From the NCBI GenBank assembly GCA_937136445.1, contig CAKZOQ010000400.1:1-9015 (forward strand): DNA of 9,015 nucleotides, given 5' to 3'. The stretch comes from an uncultured Gemmatimonadota bacterium (GTDB lineage Bacteria; Gemmatimonadota; Gemmatimonadetes; Longimicrobiales; Gaopeijiaceae). Below, one piece after another: positions 1-6,277 of the stretch. The notes below the pieces were generated by a model. It was not told the DNA's origin, did no database searches, and saw only the letters and a list, made by a program, of their open reading frames with translations. Within the stretch, counting starts at the first letter, position 1. Every line of letters begins with the position of its first letter. Made by a program: the position numbers and the translations under genes.

Positions 1-1303
1 TGCCGGCCTGGAGGCTCGCCTGGAGGCGTCCGTACAGGGAGACCACGTGCTTCATCTCGTGGACCAGCGTCTCGAGCGCCTGATAGTTGGGGGCGTCGGC
101 GTCCATGGAGCGGATGAGTCCGCCGTTGAAGAAGACGTACTCCCCCTCGTTGGACGCCGCACAGCTACCCTCGGGCAGGAAGTCCCCGCTCCAGACGAAG
201 GCGGCCACCTCGTCGTTCTCCACGTCGGGGGTGATGAAGACCACCGTCCGTCCGTTCCCGTCGATGTCGGTGGGGTCCCCGAAGTAGTCCTTCACCACCG
301 ATTCCCCGTAGAGCCGGTAGTACTCGGCCATCCGCCGGACCTGGTCCGATGTCACGGGTGAGACGGCATGGTCCGCCGAGTCCTGGTAGAAGGCGAGTCG
401 CTCGTCGGAGTAGAGGTGCACGCCGGTGACCTCACTCCCCTCCGAGCAGGTCGTCGCCGGGTTCACCCGGATGGTCTCGGGGGAGGCACCCTGGAGAGCC
501 GGCGCCCCGCCCCCCTGGGCCGCGCCCACGGCAATCCGCTGGAGATCGGGAGCCAGGTCCCGCACCAGCCGAGCCTCCTCGTCGCGAAGCCGCTCGTGGA
601 AGGCACGGGTCCGCTCCGCCAGGTCGGCTGCCTGCCGGAGCGTCCGCGCCGCGTCGCCGGAGAGGCGGGGTCTCGGTAGGGCGGGGGAGGGGGAAACGGG
701 TGCCGATTCCGACGCCGACGTCGTGCTCGCTGCGTCCCCCCACACGGAGAGGGTGGCTTGCACCACGTCCGAAGCCCGGCCTGAATCCGGGCGGAGGACC
801 ACCACCCGGTAGCGGTCGCCGGCGGAGCCCGCGGGGAGGCGGAAGCACTCCTGGGCGCCGAAGACCGTATGTCCACCCACCGGAAGCACCACGGTCTCCG
901 GGGCCACGCACTCGGGGGCGGGGGGGAGGACGGTGGGGGTCGCCTGCCCCGTGCCCCCGAACGCCGTCGCCTGGATGCGGGCCACACCGACGGCGAGGGC
1001 CGTCGCCACGCCGGAGGGGCTCACCGACGCCACCCCCGGCGCGTCACTGCTCCATTCGACCGTCTCCCCGTGCACCGGACGCCCGTCTGCGTCCCGAACC
1101 ACCGCGTCGAACTGTTGGACCCCGCCCAGAGATGTCAGGGTGACCTCGCCGGGCGTCACGGCCACCGAAGCCGCGCGGGGCCCGGTGGGCTCGCTGGAGC
1201 AGGCCGCCAGGAGAAGGGCGAGTGCCACCAGGGGCAGGCGAAGGGCCGTGGCTGGACCCGCTCGTGGAGGAGAGGGAAGCCGGGGCGGACGTCGGACGGA
1301 CAT
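1..1303 (-). CDS. BIG2-domain lipoprotein with HExxH metallopeptidase motif (3' end beyond window)
   Basis: An uninterrupted minus-strand frame runs from the ATG at 1303 to the left edge (434 codons, no stop), so the C-terminus is missing. Residues 1-35 form a lipoprotein signal: Arg/Pro-rich start, hydrophobic stretch, then lipobox LAAC with Cys35. Residues about 45-125 look like one bacterial Ig-like (BIG2) domain (SVAVTP start, VEWSSDAPGVASVSPSG core, ARIQATA end). A variable Ser/Pro/Ala-rich and helical region follows. From about residue 330 the protein resembles secreted zinc peptidases: DIDGNGRTVVFITP (346-359), then LVHEMKH with H415, E416 and H419. The DxDGNG plus HExxH arrangement recalls family M30 (hyicolysin-like), but that family call is tentative and the third zinc ligand lies outside the window. 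It is probably an outer-membrane-anchored or surface protease. The ATG is the only start before an in-frame stop at 1343-1345, and no Shine-Dalgarno is obvious. Confidence 0.8.
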   Translation of the reverse strand, partial: MSVRRPPRLPSPPRAGPATALRLPLVALALLLAACSSEPTGPRAASVAVTPGEVTLTSLGGVQQFDAVVRDADGRPVHGETVEWSSDAPGVASVSPSGVATALAVGVARIQATAFGGTGQATPTVLPPAPECVAPETVVLPVGGHTVFGAQECFRLPAGSAGDRYRVVVLRPDSGRASDVVQATLSVWGDAASTTSASESAPVSPSPALPRPRLSGDAARTLRQAADLAERTRAFHERLRDEEARLVRDLAPDLQRIAVGAAQGGGAPALQGASPETIRVNPATTCSEGSEVTGVHLYSDERLAFYQDSADHAVSPVTSDQVRRMAEYYRLYGESVVKDYFGDPTDIDGNGRTVVFITPDVENDEVAAFVWSGDFLPEGSCAASNEGEYVFFNGGLIRSMDADAPNYQALETLVHEMKHVVSLYGRLQASLQAG

Positions 1304-1356
1304 GTCGGGGGAGGTAGAAGGTCGGGGGGACCCGTCGGTTCGCTACCCGAAGCGCC

Positions 1357-1376
1357 AGGCCCGGTTCGCCGAGCCT
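1357..1376 (-). terminator. Hairpin after the sirtuin gene, possible weak terminator
   Basis: On the minus strand AGGCTCGG-CGAA-CCGGGCCT forms an 8-bp stem with one G-T pair and a 4-nt loop. It starts 6 nt past the sirtuin stop codon. No T-run follows, so an intrinsic terminator is not proven. It could also be a processing or attenuating structure before the lipoprotein gene at 1303. Confidence 0.35.
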
Positions 1377-1382
1377 CTCGCG

Positions 1383-2168
1383 TCAGGGCCCCAGGAGCAC
1401 CGGGAGGAGCTCCCCGGCAGGGGCACGAAGCGTCACCCGGGCGCGACGGCTCAGGGGGGTAGGGGAAGGATTGACCTCAATAATCGTGCCGCCGGCGCCG
1501 GTGGTGGCCAGCGGCAGGGAAGCCGCCGGTTGCACCCGTGCGCTCGTCCCCACCACGAGACAGATGTCGGCGGTGCGCGCCGCGTCCACCGCCGTCTCCA
1601 GGACCGACCGCGGGAGGCCCTCTCCGAACCAGACCACGTCCGGGCGCAGCAGATCGCCGCATTCGTCGCACCGGGGGAGGGCGGCCTCCAGGTCCGGATC
1701 CGGGGTACGTACCGCCTCGGTTCGCCGGTGGCATCCCTGGCATCGGTCGCCGAAGAGGCGTCCATGGAGCTCCAGCACCGGCGAGACGCTCGGGCCCACC
1801 TCTTCCAGACGGTCCGCCTCCTGGTGGAGACCGTCCACGTTCTGGGTCACCACCGTGGTCTCCGGGTGTCGGCGCCGGAAGGCCGACAGCGCCCGGTGTC
1901 CGGGGTTGGGTTCGCACGCCGCCACCAGTCCCCGTCGCCACCGGTACCACTCCCAGACGAGCTGCGGATCGTGTTGGAAGGCACCGGGCGTAGCCAGCTC
2001 CTCTGGACGGTGGCTCTTCCAGAGGCCGTCCTCCCCTCGGAAGGTGGGCACCCCCGACTCGGCGCTCATGCCGGCCCCGGTGACCACCACCACCCGACGG
2101 GCCGCGTCCAGCATGCCCCGGGCCGCCTGCACCTCCTGGGTCGTCACGAGCCCCGAAGGGCGGCCCAT
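1383..2168 (-). CDS. cobB: NAD-dependent protein deacylase, class III sirtuin (CobB/SIRT5 type)
   Basis: Sirtuins remove acyl groups from lysine using NAD+, giving nicotinamide and O-acyl-ADP-ribose, normally in the cytoplasm. Counting from the ATG at 2168 (261 aa, usual length), the Rossmann motif GAGMSAESGVPTFRG starts at residue 31. TQNVDGLH (Q109, N110, D112) and catalytic His135 in LELHG are present. The zinc site is two CxxC pairs (C143/C146 and C167/C170), and GTS at 208-210 and a VNP motif follow. WEWYRWRR supplies Y75xxR78, matching the Tyr and Arg that in SIRT5 and E. coli CobB bind succinyl or malonyl groups, so desuccinylase activity is plausible. The ATG at 2168 overlaps the DUF423 gene by 25 nt. 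A GTG at 2147 would give a 4-nt GTGA overlap with the DUF423 stop and is an equally sensible start. It is the third gene of an apparent ggt-DUF423-sirtuin operon. Confidence 0.93.
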   Translation of the reverse strand: MGRPSGLVTTQEVQAARGMLDAARRVVVVTGAGMSAESGVPTFRGEDGLWKSHRPEELATPGAFQHDPQLVWEWYRWRRGLVAACEPNPGHRALSAFRRRHPETTVVTQNVDGLHQEADRLEEVGPSVSPVLELHGRLFGDRCQGCHRRTEAVRTPDPDLEAALPRCDECGDLLRPDVVWFGEGLPRSVLETAVDAARTADICLVVGTSARVQPAASLPLATTGAGGTIIEVNPSPTPLSRRARVTLRAPAGELLPVLLGP

Positions 2169-2521
2169 CCCAGAGCGACCCACCCGGCCAGGAGCGCTAT
2201 CCCACCGAGCGGCGTGACCGCACCGAGCCAGCGCTGCCCGCTCAGGACCAGCAGGTAGAGGCTCCCGGAGAAGACGGCGACCCCCGCCACGAAGAACCAC
2301 CCGGCCAGGACCGCCGAGCTGTCCGGCCACCGAGTCGTCGCCCACGCGACCCCCACGAGGGCCACGGCATGCACGAGCTGGTAGCGGACGGCGGTCTCGA
2401 AGATGTCCAGATCCCGGGGGGAGAGACTCTCCCGGAGGGCGTGGGCTCCGAAGGCACCCAGCGCCACCCCGAGGAAGCCCAGAAGGGAGGCCAGGAGGGT
2501 GAACGTACGAGCGGTGTCCAT
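2144..2521 (-). CDS. DUF423 family four-helix membrane protein (YgdD-like)
   Basis: This is a 125-aa inner-membrane protein of the DUF423 family, whose function is not established. Typical family motifs are all present: LGAFGAHALR (residues 21-30) in the first helix, FETAVRYQLVHAVAL (41-55), VFSGSLYLLVLSG (83-95) and VTPLGGIALLAGW (102-114). Four membrane segments lie at about 7-28, 47-63, 69-92 and 100-121. Its length is normal for the family. The ATG at 2521 is chosen because GGGGGAG (2530-2536, minus strand) sits 8 nt upstream, and because the frame further upstream is not DUF423-like and would run into the GGT gene. It starts 14 nt after the GGT stop and its own stop overlaps the sirtuin start region, so the three genes are probably co-transcribed. 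Confidence 0.9.
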   Translation of the reverse strand: MDTARTFTLLASLLGFLGVALGAFGAHALRESLSPRDLDIFETAVRYQLVHAVALVGVAWATTRWPDSSAVLAGWFFVAGVAVFSGSLYLLVLSGQRWLGAVTPLGGIALLAGWVALGWAALRGS

Positions 2522-2535
2522 CTCGCCGGCTCCCC

Positions 2536-4272
2536 CTACCAGGCCAACCCGTAGGCTTCCCGCCGGGGATCCGAGGCGACGTTGAGCGTCCCGGTCTCCG
2601 GATCCACCCGGATCATGTGGGCACCCCCGAAGGTGGCCGTCCACCCCGAGACGAGCCGGATCTCATGACCCATCATCTCAAGCTCGGACCGCACCGCCAA
2701 GGGGACCCGATCTTCCAGGGCGACGGCCCGCCCGTCGTAGGAGCGGAAGCGCGGAGCTTCCACCGCCGCCTGGGCCGTCATGTCGAACAGGAGGAGGTTG
2801 TTGACGATCTGGAGCAGCGACTGCGGCTGGCTGTCGCCGCCGGGCGTGCCCAGGGTGAAGGCGAGCTCCCCGTCGCGGAGAGCCAGGAGCGGGCTGAGGG
2901 TATGGTAGGGGCGCTTCCCGGGAGCCACCTGGTTGGGGTGCCCCTCCTGGAGGGTGAAGAGGGCGCCGCGATTCTGGAGCATGACCCCCGTCTCCGGCTC
3001 CAGGAGCCCGGAGCCGAACCCGGCGTAGAGCGACTGGATCCAGGACACCGCATTCCCGTCGGCGTCCACTGCGGTGAGGTAGACCGTGTCCCCGGAGTCG
3101 TCCCCGGGGTCCCGTTCGGGGAGGGGCTCTCCCACCCCGGGCTCCACCGATTCGGCCGCGGTAGCCCCGACCCGCCCGGCCCGGGCGGCCAGGTAGTCGG
3201 CGTCCTGGAGCTCGTCCATCGGAAGGTCGGTGAAGGTGGGATCGGAGGCCCAACGATCCCGGTCGGCGAAGGCGAGCTTCTTCAGCTCCACGAGGGTGTG
3301 GAGGTACGCGGGGGAGTTGTGGCCCATCCCCGGCAGGTCATGCGCCTTGGCCATCTCGAAGAGCTGCACCTGGGCGATGCCCTGCGTGTTCGGCGGGAAG
3401 GCATGGATGTCATGTCCCTCGTAGGACACCCGGAGCGGTTCCGTCCAGGTGGAGGTGTGCTCCGCCAGATCCGACGCTCGCAGGTAGCCGCCCCGTTCCT
3501 CCAGGAAGGCGGCGATGCGCTCCGCCACAGGGCCCTGGTAGAAGCCGGCCTTCCCCTGGTCTGCGATCCGCTCCAGTGTCCGGGCCAGGGCCTGGTTGCG
3601 GAGGAGGGTGCCCGGCTCCGGGGCGCTGCCCCGCGGTCGGTAGAGCGTCGCCGCCTCCGGCGCCAGGTCGCCTCCCTGATCCTCGATGTCCGACGCCAGG
3701 CGCGTGGTGACGGGAAAGCCATCCCGGGCGTAGCCGATGGCGGGCTCCAGGAGCCGCGCCAGGGGCAGTCGGCCGTATTCGGCGTGGGCATCCACCCACG
3801 CGGCCACGGCGCCGGGCACACTCACCGAGAGGGCACCGGTGTAGGGCATCTCGTTCTCGCCGGCATCCGCGAAGAACTCCGGGGTCGCCAGCGCTCCGGC
3901 CCGTCCGCTCCCGTTGAGGGCCCGCACAGTGCCGGCCTCCGGGTCCCAGAAGAGAACGAAGGCGTCTCCTCCGACCCCGTTCATGTGGGGCCGGACCACC
4001 GCCAGCACCGCGGCCATGGCCACCGCCGCGTCCACCGCGTGCCCCCCTTCCTTCAGGACCTCCAGCCCCGCCTGGGCCGCGAGGGGTTGGCCGGCGGAGA
4101 CGGCCCCGTGGGTGCCTCGGACCTCCGGGCGGTTGGTGGATGGGAACTCCGGCACAGCAGACGCGGCATCGGAGGAGGAGACCGCCGGGTCGGCGGGCCC
4201 GCACGCCGATGCCGCGGCGAAGCCGAGCCCGAGGAGGCAGGCGGAAACGGGGAGACGGAGCGTGGAACGCAT
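2536..4272 (-). CDS. ggt: Gamma-glutamyltransferase family lipoprotein (Ntn hydrolase)
   Basis: Members hydrolyse or transfer the gamma-glutamyl group of glutathione and related compounds and self-cleave into two subunits. The 578-aa product starts with a signal peptide ending ASAC, giving a likely lipidated Cys24. GTHGAVSAGQPLAAQAG begins the enzyme fold, and NGSGRAG carries Arg124, at the position of the gamma-glutamate-binding Arg. GDTVYLTAVDADGNAVS places the predicted nucleophile and autocleavage Thr at residue 396. FGSGLLEPETG, LQNRGALF, PGKRPYHTLSP and GTPGGDSQPQ (about 475-484) follow in family order. The region after the nucleophile resembles the YwrD-like group, which lacks the E. 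coli lid loop, so the substrate may differ from glutathione. The ATG at 4272 is preferred because it gives a proper signal peptide. It reads divergently from the Crp/Fnr gene and heads the operon with DUF423 and the sirtuin. The lipobox residue at -3 is Ala, so lipidation is less certain than export. Confidence 0.93.
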   Translation of the reverse strand: MRSTLRLPVSACLLGLGFAAASACGPADPAVSSSDAASAVPEFPSTNRPEVRGTHGAVSAGQPLAAQAGLEVLKEGGHAVDAAVAMAAVLAVVRPHMNGVGGDAFVLFWDPEAGTVRALNGSGRAGALATPEFFADAGENEMPYTGALSVSVPGAVAAWVDAHAEYGRLPLARLLEPAIGYARDGFPVTTRLASDIEDQGGDLAPEAATLYRPRGSAPEPGTLLRNQALARTLERIADQGKAGFYQGPVAERIAAFLEERGGYLRASDLAEHTSTWTEPLRVSYEGHDIHAFPPNTQGIAQVQLFEMAKAHDLPGMGHNSPAYLHTLVELKKLAFADRDRWASDPTFTDLPMDELQDADYLAARAGRVGATAAESVEPGVGEPLPERDPGDDSGDTVYLTAVDADGNAVSWIQSLYAGFGSGLLEPETGVMLQNRGALFTLQEGHPNQVAPGKRPYHTLSPLLALRDGELAFTLGTPGGDSQPQSLLQIVNNLLLFDMTAQAAVEAPRFRSYDGRAVALEDRVPLAVRSELEMMGHEIRLVSGWTATFGGAHMIRVDPETGTLNVASDPRREAYGLAW

Positions 4273-4351
4273 GGCACCTACGGAGTCGTCGGAGAGACGG
4301 CATGAATTCCTAGATTGGCCGTCCGGAGGAGGGGACGCCAGGCCGCAGCAA

Positions 4352-4379
4352 ACCCGGGATCGCATCGCCGATCCGGGGT
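4352..4379. promoter_or_regulatory. Palindrome in divergent intergenic region, candidate operator
   Basis: Arms ACCCGGGATCG and CGATCCGGGGT are inverted repeats with one mismatch in 11 bp, separated by the 6 nt CATCGC. The inner GGATCG-N6-CGATCC is perfect. Crp/Fnr-family dimers bind two short arms about 6 bp apart, and this site sits 80 nt upstream of the GGT start and 24 nt upstream of the right-facing promoter. It could therefore be the operator of the regulator encoded at 4546. That assignment is inference from spacing and location. A hairpin role is also possible. Confidence 0.4.
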
Positions 4380-4402
4380 CCCGCAGGGCGGGGGCACCTG
4401 AT

Positions 4403-4430
4403 TTGACGCGGAAGGGGAGGGCGTTATCCT
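4403..4430 (+). promoter_or_regulatory. Sigma70-like promoter for the Crp/Fnr gene
   Basis: TTGACG (4403-4408) and TATCCT (4425-4430) are separated by 16 bp, a good housekeeping-type promoter in otherwise GC-rich DNA. The predicted start near 4437 leaves a leader of roughly 110 nt before the GTG at 4546, long enough for additional control. No comparably clear promoter is visible on the minus strand for the divergent GGT gene. Confidence 0.5.
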
Positions 4431-4530
4431 ACCCCCGTCCGACGCCCATCCTACTTCCGGATCCTTCGTGGCCGTCCCACCGTCTCCGTCCTCACACCGT
4501 CCCTTCCGGCGTCCGCCGGGGGCAGGCGGC

Positions 4531-4537
4531 GAGGAGG
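4531..4537 (+). promoter_or_regulatory. Strong ribosome binding site, fixes GTG start
   Basis: GAGGAGG lies 8 nt before the GTG at 4546. This decides the unusual GTG start for the Crp/Fnr gene. Confidence 0.75.
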
Positions 4538-4545
4538 ACTGAGAC

Positions 4546-5244
4546 GTGCCCTTTCGGCTGGCACCCCCCCGAGACCGGAAGCTCCACCGACTGGTGAAGG
4601 AGTCGGAGCCGCGATCGCTGGCCAAGGGCGTCGTACTCTACGGACCGGGAGATCCCGCCAACGAGGTCTTCCTGGTCCGCGAGGGCGTGGTGAAGCTCAC
4701 GCTGCCGGGATTGGAGAAAGGAAGTCGGGAGCGGGCGGTCTGCCTGGCGCTGCCCTGGGAGCTCTTCGGCGACGAAGCCCTCATCGCGGGGACGCGTCGC
4801 TACGCCGCCGTTGTGGCACGACCCTGTGTGGTGCACGGGCTTCCACCCCGGTCGGTGCTCCGGGGGCTCCGGACCGCGAGCAAGAGCTTCGCTGCCTATC
4901 TGGAGGCCGTCCAACGGGAGATGCACCGCCTCCGGCACTGCCAGTCCGGCTCCCGTGGTCCCGATGCCGCGCAACGACTCGCGGAGGTCCTCCTGGATCT
5001 GGCTCAGCGCTGCGGCGAGCGGGAGAAGCGGGCCGTACGCCTCGGCGTCCGCCTGACCCATCAGATCCTGGCCGATCTCGCCGGATCCCACCGGGCCACC
5101 GTCACGACCCTCCTGAACGACTGGCTCTACGAGGGCCATCTGGACACCGACGAGGACGGTCGGCTGGTACTGGCGAAGCCTCGAGGCCTTCTGGAGCTGG
5201 CCGGCTTCAGCTCGCCGGCGGAGCCCGCGGTTCCGACGGGTTGA
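4546..5244 (+). CDS. Crp/Fnr family transcriptional regulator
   Basis: The 232-aa protein has the two-domain Crp/Fnr layout. A cyclic-nucleotide-binding-type beta-barrel spans about 20-110 (GVVLYGPGDPANEVFLVREGVVKL in part, then WELFGDEALI at 71-80). A long dimer helix covers about 110-135, and a winged helix-turn-helix about 140-215 has its core at 170-196 (LTHQILADLAG, then SHRATVTTLLNDW) followed by wing DGRLVLAKP. There is no N-terminal Cys cluster like FNR; the cysteines at 66, 94, 132 and 156 are scattered. Aligned by eye with E. coli CRP, the cAMP-contact Glu is Asp76 and the Arg-Ser pair becomes Arg85-Tyr86. In the recognition helix the DNA-contact Glu and the second Arg become Ala184 and Thr188. 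The ligand and target site are therefore probably not those of CRP. The gene is divergent from ggt, which makes the ggt operon and itself natural candidate targets. Confidence 0.93.
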   Translation: MPFRLAPPRDRKLHRLVKESEPRSLAKGVVLYGPGDPANEVFLVREGVVKLTLPGLEKGSRERAVCLALPWELFGDEALIAGTRRYAAVVARPCVVHGLPPRSVLRGLRTASKSFAAYLEAVQREMHRLRHCQSGSRGPDAAQRLAEVLLDLAQRCGEREKRAVRLGVRLTHQILADLAGSHRATVTTLLNDWLYEGHLDTDEDGRLVLAKPRGLLELAGFSSPAEPAVPTG

Positions 5245-5260
5245 GAGTCCGCAGGTCGCG

Positions 5261-5289
5261 TTGACCTCACCCCGCACCAGATCTAGCTT
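5261..5289 (+). promoter_or_regulatory. Sigma70-like promoter for the TPR protein gene
   Basis: TTGACC (5261-5266) and TAGCTT (5284-5289) are spaced by 17 bp, 17 nt after the Crp/Fnr stop. A start near 5296 gives a leader of about 40 nt to the ATG at 5338. The TPR gene may thus be transcribed independently of the regulator. Confidence 0.45.
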
Positions 5290-5337
5290 TCAAGGCTGTT
5301 TCGGCCGTCCCCGCCATCCAACCACGTCGGTCTGTCC

Positions 5338-6027
5338 ATGAGCAAGAAACACCCCGGAGCGCGCCGCCGCTCCCAGAAGAAGGATCACGATCCGGACGAC
5401 GTCTTCATCGCGAAGACGCTGGAAATCTCCCAGTGGGCCCAGAACAACCAGCAGCTCCTGACCGTGCTGGGGGTGATCCTGATCCTCGGCGTGGCAGCCC
5501 TGGTGTACTACGGCAACTACCGGAGTACGGTGGCACAGCAGGCCGGCACCCAGTTGGAACAGATCCACCAGACCATCGCGCTTCAGGACCGCGAGGGCGC
5601 CAAGGCGGAGCTCTCCACCTTCCTGCAGCGATTCGACGGCAGCGCCTACGCCGGGGAGGCCCGGCTTCTCCTCGGGGAACTCTACCTGGAGACGGGCGAG
5701 CCGCAGCAGGCCCTCGCCGTCCTCGAGCCCATGGCCGCGTCGCCTCGGGATCCGTTGGAGCTTCAGGCCGCCGGACTCCTGGCCGCCGCCTACGAGCAGG
5801 AGGGCCGGTGGGAGGACGCCGTGGGGCTCTACCTGGAGATCGCCGACCGATCGGACCTGAACTTCCAGATCCGCGACGCTCTGGAGTCCGCCGCGCGCAT
5901 CCGTACGACGCAGGGGGACGCCGAGGGCGCCATCACCCTCTACCAGCGGCTCCTGGACGGTGTGGGCGAGGACGAGGCCCAGATCCGGGGTCGCTACGAG
6001 ATGCGGCTGGCCGAGCTGCGGACCTGA
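5338..6027 (+). CDS. Membrane-anchored TPR protein, YfgM-like
   Basis: The 229-aa product begins with a basic, then acidic cytoplasmic N-terminus (KKHPGARRRSQKK, then DHDPDDVF), followed by one membrane helix at about 40-58 and a helical periplasmic domain. TPR-like pairs can be seen at about 104-133 (ARLLLGELYLETGEPQQALAVLE), 142-172 (AAAYEQEGRWEDAVGLYLEIA) and 182-207 (RIRTTQGDAEGAITLYQRLL). This layout matches YfgM-type proteins, which in E. coli associate with the SecYEG translocon and periplasmic chaperones. That role here is by analogy only, because TPR proteins are easy to mis-assign. The ATG at 5338 has no clear Shine-Dalgarno. The gene faces rlpA tail to tail. Confidence 0.8.
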   Translation: MSKKHPGARRRSQKKDHDPDDVFIAKTLEISQWAQNNQQLLTVLGVILILGVAALVYYGNYRSTVAQQAGTQLEQIHQTIALQDREGAKAELSTFLQRFDGSAYAGEARLLLGELYLETGEPQQALAVLEPMAASPRDPLELQAAGLLAAAYEQEGRWEDAVGLYLEIADRSDLNFQIRDALESAARIRTTQGDAEGAITLYQRLLDGVGEDEAQIRGRYEMRLAELRT

Positions 6028-6060
6028 TTCGAGCCCGGGGATTCTCGCCGAATGGCGGGC

Positions 6061-6112
6061 GACCCTCATTCGCCGCGGGACCGTCCCGACCTCACTCGCC
6101 GCGGGGACCGTC
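6061..6112. repeat. Imperfect tandem repeat, two copies
   Basis: Two nearly identical 25-nt units, 6061-6085 and 6088-6112, both contain TCGCCGCGG and GACCGTC; they differ by a substitution and small indels. The first copy overlaps a short palindrome CGGGA-CCG-TCCCG (6076-6088). They lie in the 250-nt convergent gap between the TPR gene and rlpA (6028-6277), which holds no convincing gene. Function is unknown. Confidence 0.5.
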
Positions 6113-6151
6113 GTCGGCATCGCCGCGCACCCTGGGCCCGATGCACTTCGT

Positions 6152-6165
6152 ATAATATATATTAT
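6152..6165. repeat. AT-only 14-bp perfect palindrome
   Basis: ATAATATATATTAT is an exact palindrome made only of A and T in otherwise GC-rich DNA. It overlaps a perfect TATAAT on the plus strand (6151-6156) and abuts TTGACA on the minus strand (6170-6165). Neither has a partner at proper spacing, so I do not call a promoter. It lies 113 nt beyond the rlpA stop. Confidence 0.7.
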
Positions 6166-6215
6166 GTCAAGTGACCTTCGGACGGGGTCGGTTTCGCTTC
6201 CGATTCAGATCGCCC

Positions 6216-6232
6216 GGCGGATCTCTTCCGCC
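6216..6232. terminator. Hairpin in the convergent gap, possible terminator
   Basis: GGCGGA and TCCGCC form a perfect 6-bp stem with a 5-nt loop, 45 nt beyond the rlpA stop. Neither strand has a T-run after it, so terminator function is only a possibility. Confidence 0.25.
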
Positions 6233-6277
6233 CTTCCTCGACCCTCCCCCGCGAGTCGGAACGTCGGAATCCAGGCC

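Noticed and set aside
933..2258. Long plus-strand open frame of 441 codons
   Set aside because: It spans the antisense of two convincing minus-strand genes and the gap between them, and its Arg/Pro/Gly-rich translation has no recognisable fold.
2617..4305. Long plus-strand open frame of 562 codons
   Set aside because: It lies antisense to the GGT-family gene, whose motifs are in correct order; its translation is low-complexity and shows no domain. It is a GC-rich shadow frame.
6128..6170. Promoters suggested by TATAAT (plus) and TTGACA (minus)
   Set aside because: No matching -35 lies upstream of the TATAAT, and no -10 lies 16-18 bp from the TTGACA. The match is better explained by the AT palindrome.
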